From Rhodoferax fermentans (GTDB lineage Bacteria; Pseudomonadota; Gammaproteobacteria; Burkholderiales; Burkholderiaceae_C): DNA of 64,000 nt. Each line of letters opens with the position of its first letter. Position 1 is the first letter of the stretch. Shown piece after piece: positions 47,025 to 56,314 of this stretch. The notes beneath the pieces were generated by a model that worked only from the letters and a program-made list of their open reading frames with translations, was not told the origin of the DNA and ran no database searches. The stretch is from the NCBI RefSeq assembly GCF_002017865.1, contig NZ_MTJN01000002.1, forward strand, positions 744,001-808,000, written 5' to 3'. The position numbers and the translations under genes are program-made.

Positions 47025-48334
47025 ATGAACACCCCTATCTCCCCCACCCCACCCACACCCCAGCCCAACGCGCTGCAGGCCTTGCTGGCCGCCAAGCCCA
47101 AGCCGACCTGGTGGAAGCGCCGAAGCCTCTGGGCTGCTGTTGTATTGATAGCTGCAGGCTCAGGCGGTTATTGGGCTTGGAGCCTCAATCAGCAAAAAAA
47201 TGCGGCGCCCAGCTACATCACCGAGCCAGTCACCAAAGGCAACCTGACGCTCAACGTCACCGCCAACGGCACGCTGCAACCCACACGCTCGGTCAGCATC
47301 GGCAGTGAACTCTCGGGCACCGTGCGCCGCGTGCTGGTGGACATCAACGACCGGGTCAAACAGGGCCAGGTGCTGGTAGAGCTCGACACCGCCAAGCTGG
47401 GTGACCAGGTGACCCGTTCACGCGCCGCACTGGCGGTGGCGCAAGCCCAGCTGGCCCAGGCCACGGCGACCGTCAAGGAAAACCGCGCCAGCCTGGCCCG
47501 GCTCGAAGAAGTGGCCCGGCTGTCGGGTGGCAAAGTGCCCTCGGCCACCGAGCTCGACACCGCGCGGGCAGGCATGGAGCGCGCCGTGGCCGCTGAGCTG
47601 AGTGCCCGCGCCAGCGTCGACTCGGCCCGTGCCTCCTTATCCACCGACGAGACCAACCTGTCCAAAGCGTCCATCCGCTCACCGATCAACGGTGTGGTGT
47701 TGACCCGTAGTGTCGACCCGGGCAACGCGGTGGCCGCCTCATTACAAGCCGTGACCCTGTTCACCATTGCCGAGGATTTGAGCCAGCTGCAGTTGAAAGT
47801 GAATGTGGACGAGGCCGACGTGGGCCGGGTCAAGGTTGGACAAAAGGCCAGCTTCACCGTCAGCGCCTTCCCGACGCGGCGCTTTCCGGCCACCATCACC
47901 ACGGTGTCGTATGGTTCGACCATCACCGACAACGTCGTCACCTATGTGACCCAGCTTGATGTGGCCAACGCCGACCTGAGCCTGCGCCCCGGCATGACCG
48001 CCACCAGCACCATCACGGCGGTTGAGCGCAAGGGGGTGCTGCTGGTGCCCAACACCGCGCTGCGTTTTAACCCGGCCAAGACCAACACAGCAGCGGCCAA
48101 ATCGGGTGGCGGCATCATGTCGAGCATGATGCCGCGTATGCCCCCGGGGCGCAGTAAAAGTGTCTCGGGCGGCGCGACCAAACAGGTATGGGTGCTGCGT
48201 GACGGTGTGCCCGAGGCGGTGACGGTCACCCCTGGCATCAGCGACGGTCGTATGACCGAGATCACCGACGGCGCCCTTAGCGAAGGTTTGGCGGTGATCA
48301 CCGAACAACGCAGCAACGCCAGCGCCAAAAAACC

Positions 48335-48338
<4 letters not shown>
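47025..48338 (+). CDS. macA: Periplasmic adaptor of a MacAB-type tripartite exporter
   Basis: Membrane-fusion protein of 437 residues with one N-terminal membrane segment (about 34-52). A biotinyl-lipoyl half (VDINDRVKQGQVLVELDTAK), a helical hairpin (about 110-200) and beta-barrel and membrane-proximal domains follow. It links the inner-membrane ATPase/permease to the outer-membrane channel. A flexible Met/Gly/Pro-rich insert (SGGGIMSSMMPRMPPGR) near residue 365 is unusual. The stop overlaps the ATPase start by four bases. Assignment to MacA rests on partners; substrate (macrolide, peptide or lipid) is unknown. Confidence 0.88.
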
Positions 48339-49080
<742 letters not shown>

Positions 49081-49081
<1 letters not shown>

Positions 49082-50286
49082 TGTGGCTCAACACCTTGTT
49101 GCTGGCGCTGCGCTCGATCCGGCGCAACCTGATGCGCTCGTTTTTGACGATCCTGGGCATTGTGATTGGTGTCAGCGCAGTGATCACGATGGTGACCGTG
49201 GGCAACGGCGCCACCCTGTCGGTGCAGAACCAGATCGCCGGGCTGGGCACCAACCTGCTGCAAATCCGGCCCGGCCAGCGCATGGGCGGACCCGGTGGCA
49301 GTGGCGCACCGTCTTTCCGCGAGGCCGATGCCATCGCCATCCGCAGCCAGGTCAGCGGCTTGTTGGCAGTGGCGGCTGAGGGCCGTACCTCAGCCACCAT
49401 CGTTGCCGACGGGCGCAACTGGGGCAGCAGCGTGATTGGCAGCACCAACGACTGGCTGGTCACCGGCAACTGGAAACTCAGCGAGGGTCGCTCTTTCAGC
49501 GACGACGAAGAACGCGGTGGCGCCTCGGTCTGCCTGGTGGGCCAGACGATCCAACGCGAGCTGTTTTCTGGCAACAGCGCGCTGGGCGCCTTCATCCGGG
49601 TCAAACAAATCACCTGCGAGGTCATTGGGGTGCTGGGCTCCAAGGGCCAGGGTGCTTTTGGCAACGACCAGGACGATGTGGTGCTGGTGCCTTTGCACAC
49701 GCTGCAGCGGCGCATCACCGGCAACCTGCGTATCAACACCTTGCTGGTGTCGATGGTGGACGGCGCCGACCCCGAACGTGTCAAAGCCACCCTGACCGAG
49801 CTGCTGCGCGAGCGACGCAAGCTGGCCGAGGCCGACGAAGACAACTTCAATGTGCTCGACACCAAACAACTCGGCGAGACCTTCGCCAGCACCACCAAGG
49901 TCATGACCATGCTGCTGGGTGCGGTGGCTGCGGTGAGCCTGCTGGTGGGCGGCATCGGCATCATGAACATCATGCTGGTGAGTGTGACCGAGCGCACGCG
50001 TGAGATCGGCCTGCGCCTGGCGATTGGTGCGCTGGAAGGTGAGGTGCTGCTGCAGTTTTTGATAGAGGCGGTGGTGCTCTCGGCCCTGGGTGGCCTGATC
50101 GGCATTGTGCTGGCCACAGGTGCGTCCATCGGGCTGGCGCGGCTGATGGATGTGCCCTACGTCTTCAACGTGGGTGTCAACCTGCTGTCCTTCGTGTTTT
50201 CAGCGGCGATTGGGGTCTTGTTTGGCTACGTGCCGGCCCGCCGCGCGGCGCGGTTGGACCCAATTGAGGCGCTGCGGCACGAGTGA
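49081..50286 (+). CDS. MacB-type ABC exporter permease (FtsX-like)
   Basis: Permease of 401 residues with one N-terminal segment, a large periplasmic MacB_PCD domain (about residues 50-245) and three C-terminal FtsX-type segments with RTREIGLRLAIGALEGEVL. The topology is that of mechanotransmitting exporters, which push substrates through a TolC-like channel without crossing the inner membrane. The stop is followed by a repeat copy and convergent purN. Confidence 0.93.
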
Positions 50287-50289
50287 GTT

Positions 50290-50350
50290 TTGCATAAGAA
50301 ATGTGCTTCTAGCCCTTATAAATCAAGGGCTAATAGCTACTTATCTTGAA
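50290..50350 (-). repeat. Dispersed hairpin repeat copy between the exporter operon and purN
   Basis: Read on the minus strand: TAAGTAGCTATTAGCCCTTG, ATTTAT, then AAGGGCTAGAAGCACATTTC. The CTA at 50337-50339 provides the purN TAG stop. The CCCTT/AAGGG hairpin lies a few bases after the exporter permease stop and could act as a shared terminator. Confidence 0.82.
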
Positions 50351-50930
50351 GCAACTTCACCACCGCACGCGGGTAGATCAGGTGTTCCTGTGTGAGCACC
50401 CGTGCCGCCAATGTGTCTGCACTGTCCCCCGGCAACACCGGCACCACGGCTTGCGCCAGGATCGGGCCGTGGTCCAGCTCGGGGGTCACCAAATGCACCG
50501 TGGCACCGGCCACCTGGCAGCCCGCATCAATCGCGCGCTGGTGGGTGTTGAGCCCGGCAAAAGCGGGCAGCAGCGAGGGGTGGATGTTGACCAGCCGTCC
50601 GGCATAGTGGTTGACAAACCCAGGCGTCAGAATTCGCATGAAGCCCGCCAGCAGCACCAGCGGCGGGTGGCCGGGGGTGGCGTAGCTGTCGATGCGCGCC
50701 ATCAGCGCCGCATCAAACGCCTCGCGGCTGGCAAAGCTAGTGTGGTCAAGCACCTCGGTGGCCACACCTTGTGCGCGTGCCAGGACCAGCCCACCCGCGC
50801 TGGCCTTGTTGCTAATCACCGCGGCCACCTGGGCCTGATACTGGGCGGCCCAGTTGTCGCGTTGTGCGGCTTTGAGGATGGCCAACATGTTGGAGCCGCC
50901 GCCTGAGATCAAAATAACGATGTTTTTCAT
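50337..50930 (-). CDS. purN: Phosphoribosylglycinamide formyltransferase
   Basis: De novo purine enzyme of 197 residues using 10-formyl-tetrahydrofolate. It has SGGGSNMLAIL at the nucleotide end, the catalytic region LAGFMRILTPGFVNHYAGRL, and NIHPSLLPAFAGLNTHQRA with the conserved His and the following Asp loop (ELDHGPILAQ). The ATG at 50930 is chosen. It diverges from the YceH family gene with 13 bases between them. The stop codon lies in a dispersed repeat copy. Confidence 0.96.
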   Translation of the reverse strand: MKNIVILISGGGSNMLAILKAAQRDNWAAQYQAQVAAVISNKASAGGLVLARAQGVATEVLDHTSFASREAFDAALMARIDSYATPGHPPLVLLAGFMRILTPGFVNHYAGRLVNIHPSLLPAFAGLNTHQRAIDAGCQVAGATVHLVTPELDHGPILAQAVVPVLPGDSADTLAARVLTQEHLIYPRAVVKLLQDK

Positions 50931-50943
50931 ACTTGGCTGAATT

Positions 50944-51657
50944 ATGACTTTGACCCCTCCCCCCTTTGGCAGCGCACCGGTCACCCCGCCTGCGCCCACC
51001 ATCCTGCTCACCCCGACTGAAGCACGTGTGCTCGGCACCTTGATGGAAAAAGCCCGCACCGTGCCCGACAGTTACCCACTGTCGCTCAACTCGCTGATGC
51101 TCGGTTGCAACCAGAAAAGCAGCCGCGACCCGCTCATGAACCTGAGCGAGGCCGAGGTGGCCGACGCGGTCAGCAGCCTCAAAACGCAGCAACTGGTGCG
51201 TGAAAGCAGTGGCAGCCGGGTCACCCGTTTTGAGCACAACGCCCAGCGTGGCCTGGGTGTGCCGGAACAGTCGGCGGTGCTGCTGGGCCTGCTGATGCTG
51301 CGCGGCCCACAAACCGCCGCCGAGTTGCGCCTCAACAGCGAGCGCTGGTACAAGTTTGCCGACATCTCCTCGGTGGAGGGTTTCTTGGAAGAACTGCAGG
51401 ACCGCCCCGACGAGAAAGGTGGCCCGCTGGTGGTGAAACTGGCCAAAGCCCCGGGCGCCCGTGAGCAACGCTGGGCGCATCTGCTGTGTGGTCCGGTGGA
51501 TGAGGCTTTGTGGGCCGGCGCGGGCTCAGCACGTCAGACCGAAGGCCTGGCACTGGAGCGTGTAGCACGCCTAGAGGCCGAGGTGGCCGATCTGCGGGCC
51601 ACGGTCAACCGGCTGTGTGCGGAGCTGGGGATGGCAACTCCCCCCACAGCGGATTGA
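50944..51657 (+). CDS. YceH family (UPF0502/DUF480) protein
   Basis: Protein of 237 residues with the DUF480 opening [20 protein letters not shown] and [20 protein letters not shown], which fold as tandem winged helices. A C-terminal coiled-coil ([20 protein letters not shown]) follows. No enzymatic motif is seen; DNA binding has been inferred from structure in this family. Some 20 proline-rich residues precede the domain. Confidence 0.92.
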   Translation: MTLTPPPFGSAPVTPPAPTILLTPTEARVLGTLMEKARTVPDSYPLSLNSLMLGCNQKSSRDPLMNLSEAEVADAVSSLKTQQLVRESSGSRVTRFEHNAQRGLGVPEQSAVLLGLLMLRGPQTAAELRLNSERWYKFADISSVEGFLEELQDRPDEKGGPLVVKLAKAPGAREQRWAHLLCGPVDEALWAGAGSARQTEGLALERVARLEAEVADLRATVNRLCAELGMATPPTAD

Positions 51658-51664
51658 TCAAACG

Positions 51665-53329
51665 CTACAAAAGCTTGTGGTCACACGCAGATAGTATGTC
51701 GAGCTTGGCCTGGGCCACGCGGGTTTGTACACCGGAGAGGTCCAGCACGGTGTGAAACAGATTGTCGTGTGACCAGGGTTTGCTGGCCTGGGCTTGGGCG
51801 CAGCTCATCTGCAGGCCACGCTCCTGTTGCAGGGCTTTGGAAAACCACATCAGCATCGGCACATGGGTCTGTTCCTGCGGTGCCAGGGCGTAGGGCATGC
51901 CATGCAGGTACAAACCCTTTTCGCCCAGTGACTCACCGTGGTCAGAGACATACATCAAGGCAGTCGGCTGGTCGGGGGCTTGCGTTTGTAACCAGTGGAT
52001 GGTTTGCGCCAGAAAGTGGTCGGTGTAACGCAGGGAGTTGTCGTAGGCGTTGACCAGCTGTTGTGTCGGGCAGTCCTGCAAGGCATTGCTGTTGCATTCC
52101 GGCAAAAACGCCTTCAAAGCCGGTGTGGAACGCTTGAAGTAGGCCGGCCCATGGCTGCCCATCTGATGCAACACCACCACGGTGCCACGGGCGCGTTTGG
52201 CCGGGTCCAGCTGCGCCAGTTGAGCAGGCAGCTGGCGCAGCAGCGCTTCATCCAGGCATTCGTCCCTGTCGCAGAGGGCGCTTCCCCGCTGTTCATGGGT
52301 ATCTGCGTGTGGCACCCGGTCACAGACACCTTTGCAGCCCGACTGGTTGTCCAGCCAAAGCACGGCCAGACCGGCGTGCTGCAGGATGTCCAGCAGGTTT
52401 TCATAACGCGCACCGTTGCCCACATAGTTTTTGCGCCCCAGGTGCGAGAACATGCAGGGCACCGATGTTTCGGTGTTGGTGCCGCAGGAGCTGACCTGGC
52501 TGTAGTACACCAAGTCACCCGCCGCTTGCAGCTGGCGCAACTCGGGCGTGGTGTCCCGGGCATAACTGCCCAGGCCAAAGTTATCAGCACGCGCGGTTTC
52601 ACCCACCACCAGCACAATCAGTGGCGCAGCGCCGGGTTTGCCAACCGGCAGCACCACATGGGCGTCTTCACCGAGCGCCTGCAACACCTGCTGGGAACGC
52701 TCGGCCTGGCCGACCCCATGGCGAACCAAGGCATACACGGTGTTGAACGGGTTGATCATGTAACGCAGGGACTTGTGGTTGCGCATCAGCGAAGCCACAT
52801 CCTGAAACGACAGCCACAGCAAGACCACGGCCAGCACCAAGGCCAAGACCATGGTCCCCAACTGCTGCCCCAGCAGGCGCCTGCTGCCCACGGGTCGCAC
52901 GGGTTGGCGCCACAACCACAGCCCGGGCAACACCAGGCCCAGGCCTAGCGTCCATAACATCGACCAGGACAACAGATCCAGGGCCTCCGAGGTGTTGGTA
53001 TTCACCACGTTGGCAATCATGCTGGCGTCGATCACCACGCCGTAACTTTGCATGAAATAGCTGCTCGATGCCGCCAGCGCCAGCAGCACCAAAGCCACCG
53101 GCTTGAGCCAGCGCGGCCACACCAGCAAACACAAGACCGCCACCGTGAATGCCATCACCGCCAGCACCAGTGTGCTCACCGTCAACACCGCATGCCAGCC
53201 CTGGGTTTCGGGCAGCTGCCAGATGACACGCCACAGCGGCAGGTTGCCCGCTGTGGCCAGCCACAGTGCCAGGGTCAAAATCAGCAAAACAGGGTGCCAA
53301 GGTGTGCGGCGGGTCAAGGTGAGGGTCAT
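51665..53329 (-). CDS. eptA: Lipid A phosphoethanolamine transferase
   Basis: Inner-membrane enzyme of 554 residues transferring phosphoethanolamine from phosphatidylethanolamine to lipid A phosphates, lowering surface charge and giving polymyxin tolerance. Five N-terminal membrane segments (within residues 10-185) precede an alkaline-phosphatase-like domain. It carries the nucleophile motif VVGETARADNFGL (catalytic Thr), SCGTNTETSVPCMFS, and the zinc-site YVSDHGESLGE and YLHGMPYA. A perfect QseB/PmrA-type box lies 45 bases upstream of the start. The next gene on the other strand is a PAP2 phosphatase. Confidence 0.95.
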   Translation of the reverse strand: MTLTLTRRTPWHPVLLILTLALWLATAGNLPLWRVIWQLPETQGWHAVLTVSTLVLAVMAFTVAVLCLLVWPRWLKPVALVLLALAASSSYFMQSYGVVIDASMIANVVNTNTSEALDLLSWSMLWTLGLGLVLPGLWLWRQPVRPVGSRRLLGQQLGTMVLALVLAVVLLWLSFQDVASLMRNHKSLRYMINPFNTVYALVRHGVGQAERSQQVLQALGEDAHVVLPVGKPGAAPLIVLVVGETARADNFGLGSYARDTTPELRQLQAAGDLVYYSQVSSCGTNTETSVPCMFSHLGRKNYVGNGARYENLLDILQHAGLAVLWLDNQSGCKGVCDRVPHADTHEQRGSALCDRDECLDEALLRQLPAQLAQLDPAKRARGTVVVLHQMGSHGPAYFKRSTPALKAFLPECNSNALQDCPTQQLVNAYDNSLRYTDHFLAQTIHWLQTQAPDQPTALMYVSDHGESLGEKGLYLHGMPYALAPQEQTHVPMLMWFSKALQQERGLQMSCAQAQASKPWSHDNLFHTVLDLSGVQTRVAQAKLDILSACDHKLL

Positions 53330-53373
53330 AAAAGCCTGTGTAAGGGTTGTTACAGGCATTCTGAAAAAGCTGG

Positions 53374-53390
53374 ATTAAGTGCAGCTTAAG
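53374..53390 (-). promoter_or_regulatory. QseB/PmrA-type box upstream of eptA
   Basis: On the minus strand it reads CTTAAG-CTGCA-CTTAAT, a perfect direct repeat of the CTTAA-N6-CTTAA kind bound by QseB and PmrA. It is 45 bases upstream of the eptA start, where an activator overlapping a -35 region would sit. Confidence 0.78.
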
Positions 53391-53422
53391 AAAGCCCTTC
53401 CCGGCCCCTCCACGGCCCTGGT

Positions 53423-53439
53423 TTTAAGCCTGGCTTAAC
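53423..53439 (+). promoter_or_regulatory. QseB/PmrA-type box upstream of the PAP2 gene (one mismatch)
   Basis: TTTAAG-CCTGG-CTTAAC has the same spacing as the eptA box with one mismatch in the first half-site. It ends 24 bases before the PAP2 ATG, so the transcript leader would be very short. Confidence 0.6.
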
Positions 53440-53462
53440 CCAAAGGGGCTGCAATAGCGGCC

Positions 53463-54200
53463 ATGTACCCATTTGCCAAGCACCCACCCGCCCGCCCATC
53501 CAGCCAAACCAAACGAGCCATCCCACTCTGGCCCATCAGTCTGATCGGGCTGGCCCTGCCCCTCTTGTGGGACGCCTCAGGGCTGGACCTGTGGGTGATG
53601 GCCCAACTTGGGTCCTCACACGGGTTTGCACTGCAACACAACTGGTGGCTGGAAGCCGTTCTGCACGATGGCGCGCGTCAGTTGGCTTGGGGTGTTTTGG
53701 CGTGTCTGGCGCTGATGGTCTGGCGACCCATCGGGCTTTTCAGACAGTTGCCGCGCCGCCAACGTGCCGAGATGCTGCTGGGCACCCTACTGGCCTTGCT
53801 GCTGATCAGCACCCTCAAACACCACAGCCTGAGCAGTTGCCCCTGGGACCTGCAGCAGTTTGGTGGGGTGGCCGAGTACCGCTCACACTGGGCCTGGGGG
53901 CTGCCCGATGGTGGTCCGGGCAAGTGTTTCCCGGGCGGCCATGCCTCTGCAGCATTCGCATTTTTGGCCTTGCCACTGAGTCTGCTGGCCTCTGAGCTCA
54001 CCACACACCGCCACACCGGCTGGTGGTGTCTGGCCGGTGTGCTTCTGGCCGGGATCGTGCTGGGGGCCACCCAAACCCTGCGCGGCGCCCATTACCCAAG
54101 CCACAACCTGTGGACCGCCCTGATCTGCTGGACCGTGGCCCTGCTCAACCACCTGGCCTGTCGCGCTTTCCCTCAAAAAACTATCTTAAGGCAGCCTTAA
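53463..54200 (+). CDS. PAP2-family membrane phosphatase/phosphotransferase
   Basis: Membrane protein of 245 residues with about six segments and the PAP2 motifs KHHSLSSCPW, FPGGHASAAFAF and RGAHYPSHNLW. Such enzymes act on undecaprenyl or lipid A phosphates or on phosphatidic acid. The third motif keeps the catalytic-type His but has Gln at the usual Arg and His-Asn where Asp is common; this variant recurs in PAP2 proteins near eptA as far as I know. Position divergent from eptA with shared regulator boxes suggests lipid A or undecaprenyl-phosphate modification. Its last codons carry the third box. Confidence 0.88.
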   Translation: MYPFAKHPPARPSSQTKRAIPLWPISLIGLALPLLWDASGLDLWVMAQLGSSHGFALQHNWWLEAVLHDGARQLAWGVLACLALMVWRPIGLFRQLPRRQRAEMLLGTLLALLLISTLKHHSLSSCPWDLQQFGGVAEYRSHWAWGLPDGGPGKCFPGGHASAAFAFLALPLSLLASELTTHRHTGWWCLAGVLLAGIVLGATQTLRGAHYPSHNLWTALICWTVALLNHLACRAFPQKTILRQP

Positions 54201-54201
54201 T
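54185..54201 (+). promoter_or_regulatory. QseB/PmrA-type box upstream of the five-gene operon
   Basis: CTTAAG-GCAGC-CTTAAT is a perfect CTTAA-N6-CTTAA match lying across the final codons and stop of the PAP2 gene, 51 bases before the hemolysin-family ATG. It implies an internal promoter that keeps the downstream operon under the same regulator. Confidence 0.75.
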
Positions 54202-54251
54202 CTCGCCGACCCAACATCGCGGCCTGTCTCCAATCAACCACAAGGAAAGCA

Positions 54252-54884
54252 ATGTCGTTCATGGCTTCACGTCAAGTTTTACCGCCCGGTGACGATTCGG
54301 CTTTGTCGGCTCGACCCAGGATTCGCACCCATCTGCCGGGCAGCCCGGCACGGGCACAAGTTGAGGACTTCATCGGCCACATTTACCGCGACAGCTACGG
54401 CGCCGATGTCCGGCACTTCTCACCCACACTGGTCAGCCTGCACGATGCACAGGGTGAGATCGTGTCAGCCGCGGGTTACCGCGCGGCCAGCCAAGAGCCA
54501 CTGTTTCTGGAGCGTTATCTGGACACCCCGATTCAGACCCGGCTCACCACTGCTGGTGGCGTCGCGCCCGAACGCACACGGATCGTCGAGGTTGGCCACC
54601 TGGCCTCGGGCAAAGTGGGCAGCGGCAAAAGCCTGATCCTGCAATTGGCCCCATTGCTGGCGGCCCAAGGCTTTTTGTGGGTTGTCAGCACCCTGACCGA
54701 AGAACTGCGCCACCTGTTTTTGCGCCTGGGCATCGCGCCTTTGGCGCTGGGTATGGCCGACCCCGATTTACTCGGTGATGCGGCAGCAGCCTGGGGCAGT
54801 TATTACGACCACCACCCGGTGGTGCTGGCCGGACAGCTGGACCTGGCACTACAGACCCTGAGCCGCCGTGGGGTGTTGGCATGA
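54252..54884 (+). CDS. Thermostable hemolysin (T_hemolysin) family protein, GNAT-like
   Basis: Protein of 210 residues in the family named after Vibrio delta-VPH. The body (residues about 35-190) reads like an acyltransferase related to GNAT or autoinducer synthases: YRDSYGADVRHFSPTLVSLH, GEIVSAAGYRAASQEPLFLE, VEVGHLASGKVGSGKSLILQ. No signal peptide or pore-forming segment is evident, so a cytoplasmic acyl-transfer role is more likely than cell lysis. AAGGA lies five bases before the ATG. It is the first gene of a tightly coupled operon, preceded by a perfect regulator box. Confidence 0.82.
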   Translation: MSFMASRQVLPPGDDSALSARPRIRTHLPGSPARAQVEDFIGHIYRDSYGADVRHFSPTLVSLHDAQGEIVSAAGYRAASQEPLFLERYLDTPIQTRLTTAGGVAPERTRIVEVGHLASGKVGSGKSLILQLAPLLAAQGFLWVVSTLTEELRHLFLRLGIAPLALGMADPDLLGDAAAAWGSYYDHHPVVLAGQLDLALQTLSRRGVLA

Positions 54885-56314
54885 AGCCGGTATTGGAAGA
54901 CAGCCAAACGTCTTGGTCGGCGCCCGCCTTGCAACAGGCGGTTGCAGAAGCCCAAGACTGGCTGCAAGCGGGCAACACACGCGTGCTGGCCAGTGTGTTG
55001 GACAACTCGGCCGCTTTTGTGGCGCTGGACGAAGCCCTGATGGCCGGTGAAGGTGTCCATGTGCCTTTGCCGCCCTTTTTTACCGCGACACAAATGCGCC
55101 ATGCGCTGGCAGCCACCGGGGCCGACACCCTGGTCACCGAACCGGCATGGGCACAAGCCTGGCAAGGTTTGCCCTGGCAACCCGTGCGCCTGGCCGGGCG
55201 TGAGCTGCTTGCCACCCGCCTGCCCAGTACGCCACGCCCCTTGCCACCCGGCACAACCAAGATCACCTTTACCTCGGGCACCACCGGCTCCCCCAAAGGC
55301 GTTTGCCTGAGCCAACAGGCCATGCAGAACGTGGCCCAAGGTCTGATCACGGCGCTGGGGCCCTTGGGCATCGAGCGCCACCTCAATGCCTTGCCCTTTT
55401 CGGTGCTGCTGGAAAACATAGCCGGTCTGATGGCCCCGCGCCAACAAGGCATCACCTTGGTGACTCTGGGTATGCAGGCGCTGGGCTTGCAGGGCTCCTC
55501 GCAGTTTGATGCCGCTGTGTTCCATGCCGCCGTGACAACAAGCCAGGCACAAAGTCTGATCCTGCTGCCACAAATGCTGCGCGCCTGGTGTGGCTACTTG
55601 CAGCACACCGGCCAGCGTGCACCCGAGGGTTTGCGTTTTGTGGCGGTGGGGGGTGCCGCTGTTGGGGCAAGCCTGTTGTTGGCGGCCCACAGCCTTGGGA
55701 TTCCCGCCTATGAGGGTTACGGCCTGTCCGAAGGTGCCTCGGTTCAGACGCTCAATCTGCCCGGTGCCAGCAAACCGGGCAGCGTCGGGCGCGCACTGGC
55801 ACATGCCCAGATTCGCTGCGCGGCCGACGGTGAAATTGAGGTCAGCGGCAGCCTGTTCAATGGCTACCTCGGTGACACCACAGCGCCGCCTGCCTGGTGG
55901 CCTACCGGCGACCTGGGTTCCATCGATGCCGACGGTTTTGTCCAGGTGTCGGGCCGCAAAAAACATGTGTTGATCACCGCCTTCGGGCGCAATGTCTCGC
56001 CCGAGTGGGTGGAAACCAGCCTGTGCAGCCAACCCAGCATCCTCCAGGCGGTGGTGTTTGGGGACGGTGAACCCAGCCTGTTGGCCGTGCTCTGGCCGCT
56101 GAGCGCCGACCTCAGCGACGCCGCCTTGCAGGCCGCGGTGGACCGCTGCAACAGCCAGCTACCAGATTACGCACGGATTGGCCGCTGGACGCTTGCGCGC
56201 GCCGCCTTCCATGTCTCCACCGGCCTGGCCACCGCCAATGGCCGACCACAACGCCCGGCCATCTGGGCACAACACGCCGATCTTCTTTCCACCCTGACTG
56301 TCTCCCAAGCATGA
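54881..56314 (+). CDS. AMP-forming acyl/aryl ligase (ANL superfamily adenylation enzyme)
   Basis: Adenylation enzyme of 477 residues, shorter than most acyl-CoA synthetases (500-550). Motifs: A3 TFTSGTTGSPKG (129-140), A5 YEGYGLSEG (277-285), A7 PTGDLG (341-346), A8 SGRKKHVLITAFGRN. The A10 segment is ATANGRPQR with Arg455 where the adenylation Lys is expected. It would activate a carboxylic acid, probably a fatty acid, as acyl-AMP for transfer to CoA, a carrier or an amine. Overlaps its upstream neighbour by ATGA and its downstream neighbour likewise. Confidence 0.88.
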   Translation: MKPVLEDSQTSWSAPALQQAVAEAQDWLQAGNTRVLASVLDNSAAFVALDEALMAGEGVHVPLPPFFTATQMRHALAATGADTLVTEPAWAQAWQGLPWQPVRLAGRELLATRLPSTPRPLPPGTTKITFTSGTTGSPKGVCLSQQAMQNVAQGLITALGPLGIERHLNALPFSVLLENIAGLMAPRQQGITLVTLGMQALGLQGSSQFDAAVFHAAVTTSQAQSLILLPQMLRAWCGYLQHTGQRAPEGLRFVAVGGAAVGASLLLAAHSLGIPAYEGYGLSEGASVQTLNLPGASKPGSVGRALAHAQIRCAADGEIEVSGSLFNGYLGDTTAPPAWWPTGDLGSIDADGFVQVSGRKKHVLITAFGRNVSPEWVETSLCSQPSILQAVVFGDGEPSLLAVLWPLSADLSDAALQAAVDRCNSQLPDYARIGRWTLARAAFHVSTGLATANGRPQRPAIWAQHADLLSTLTVSQA

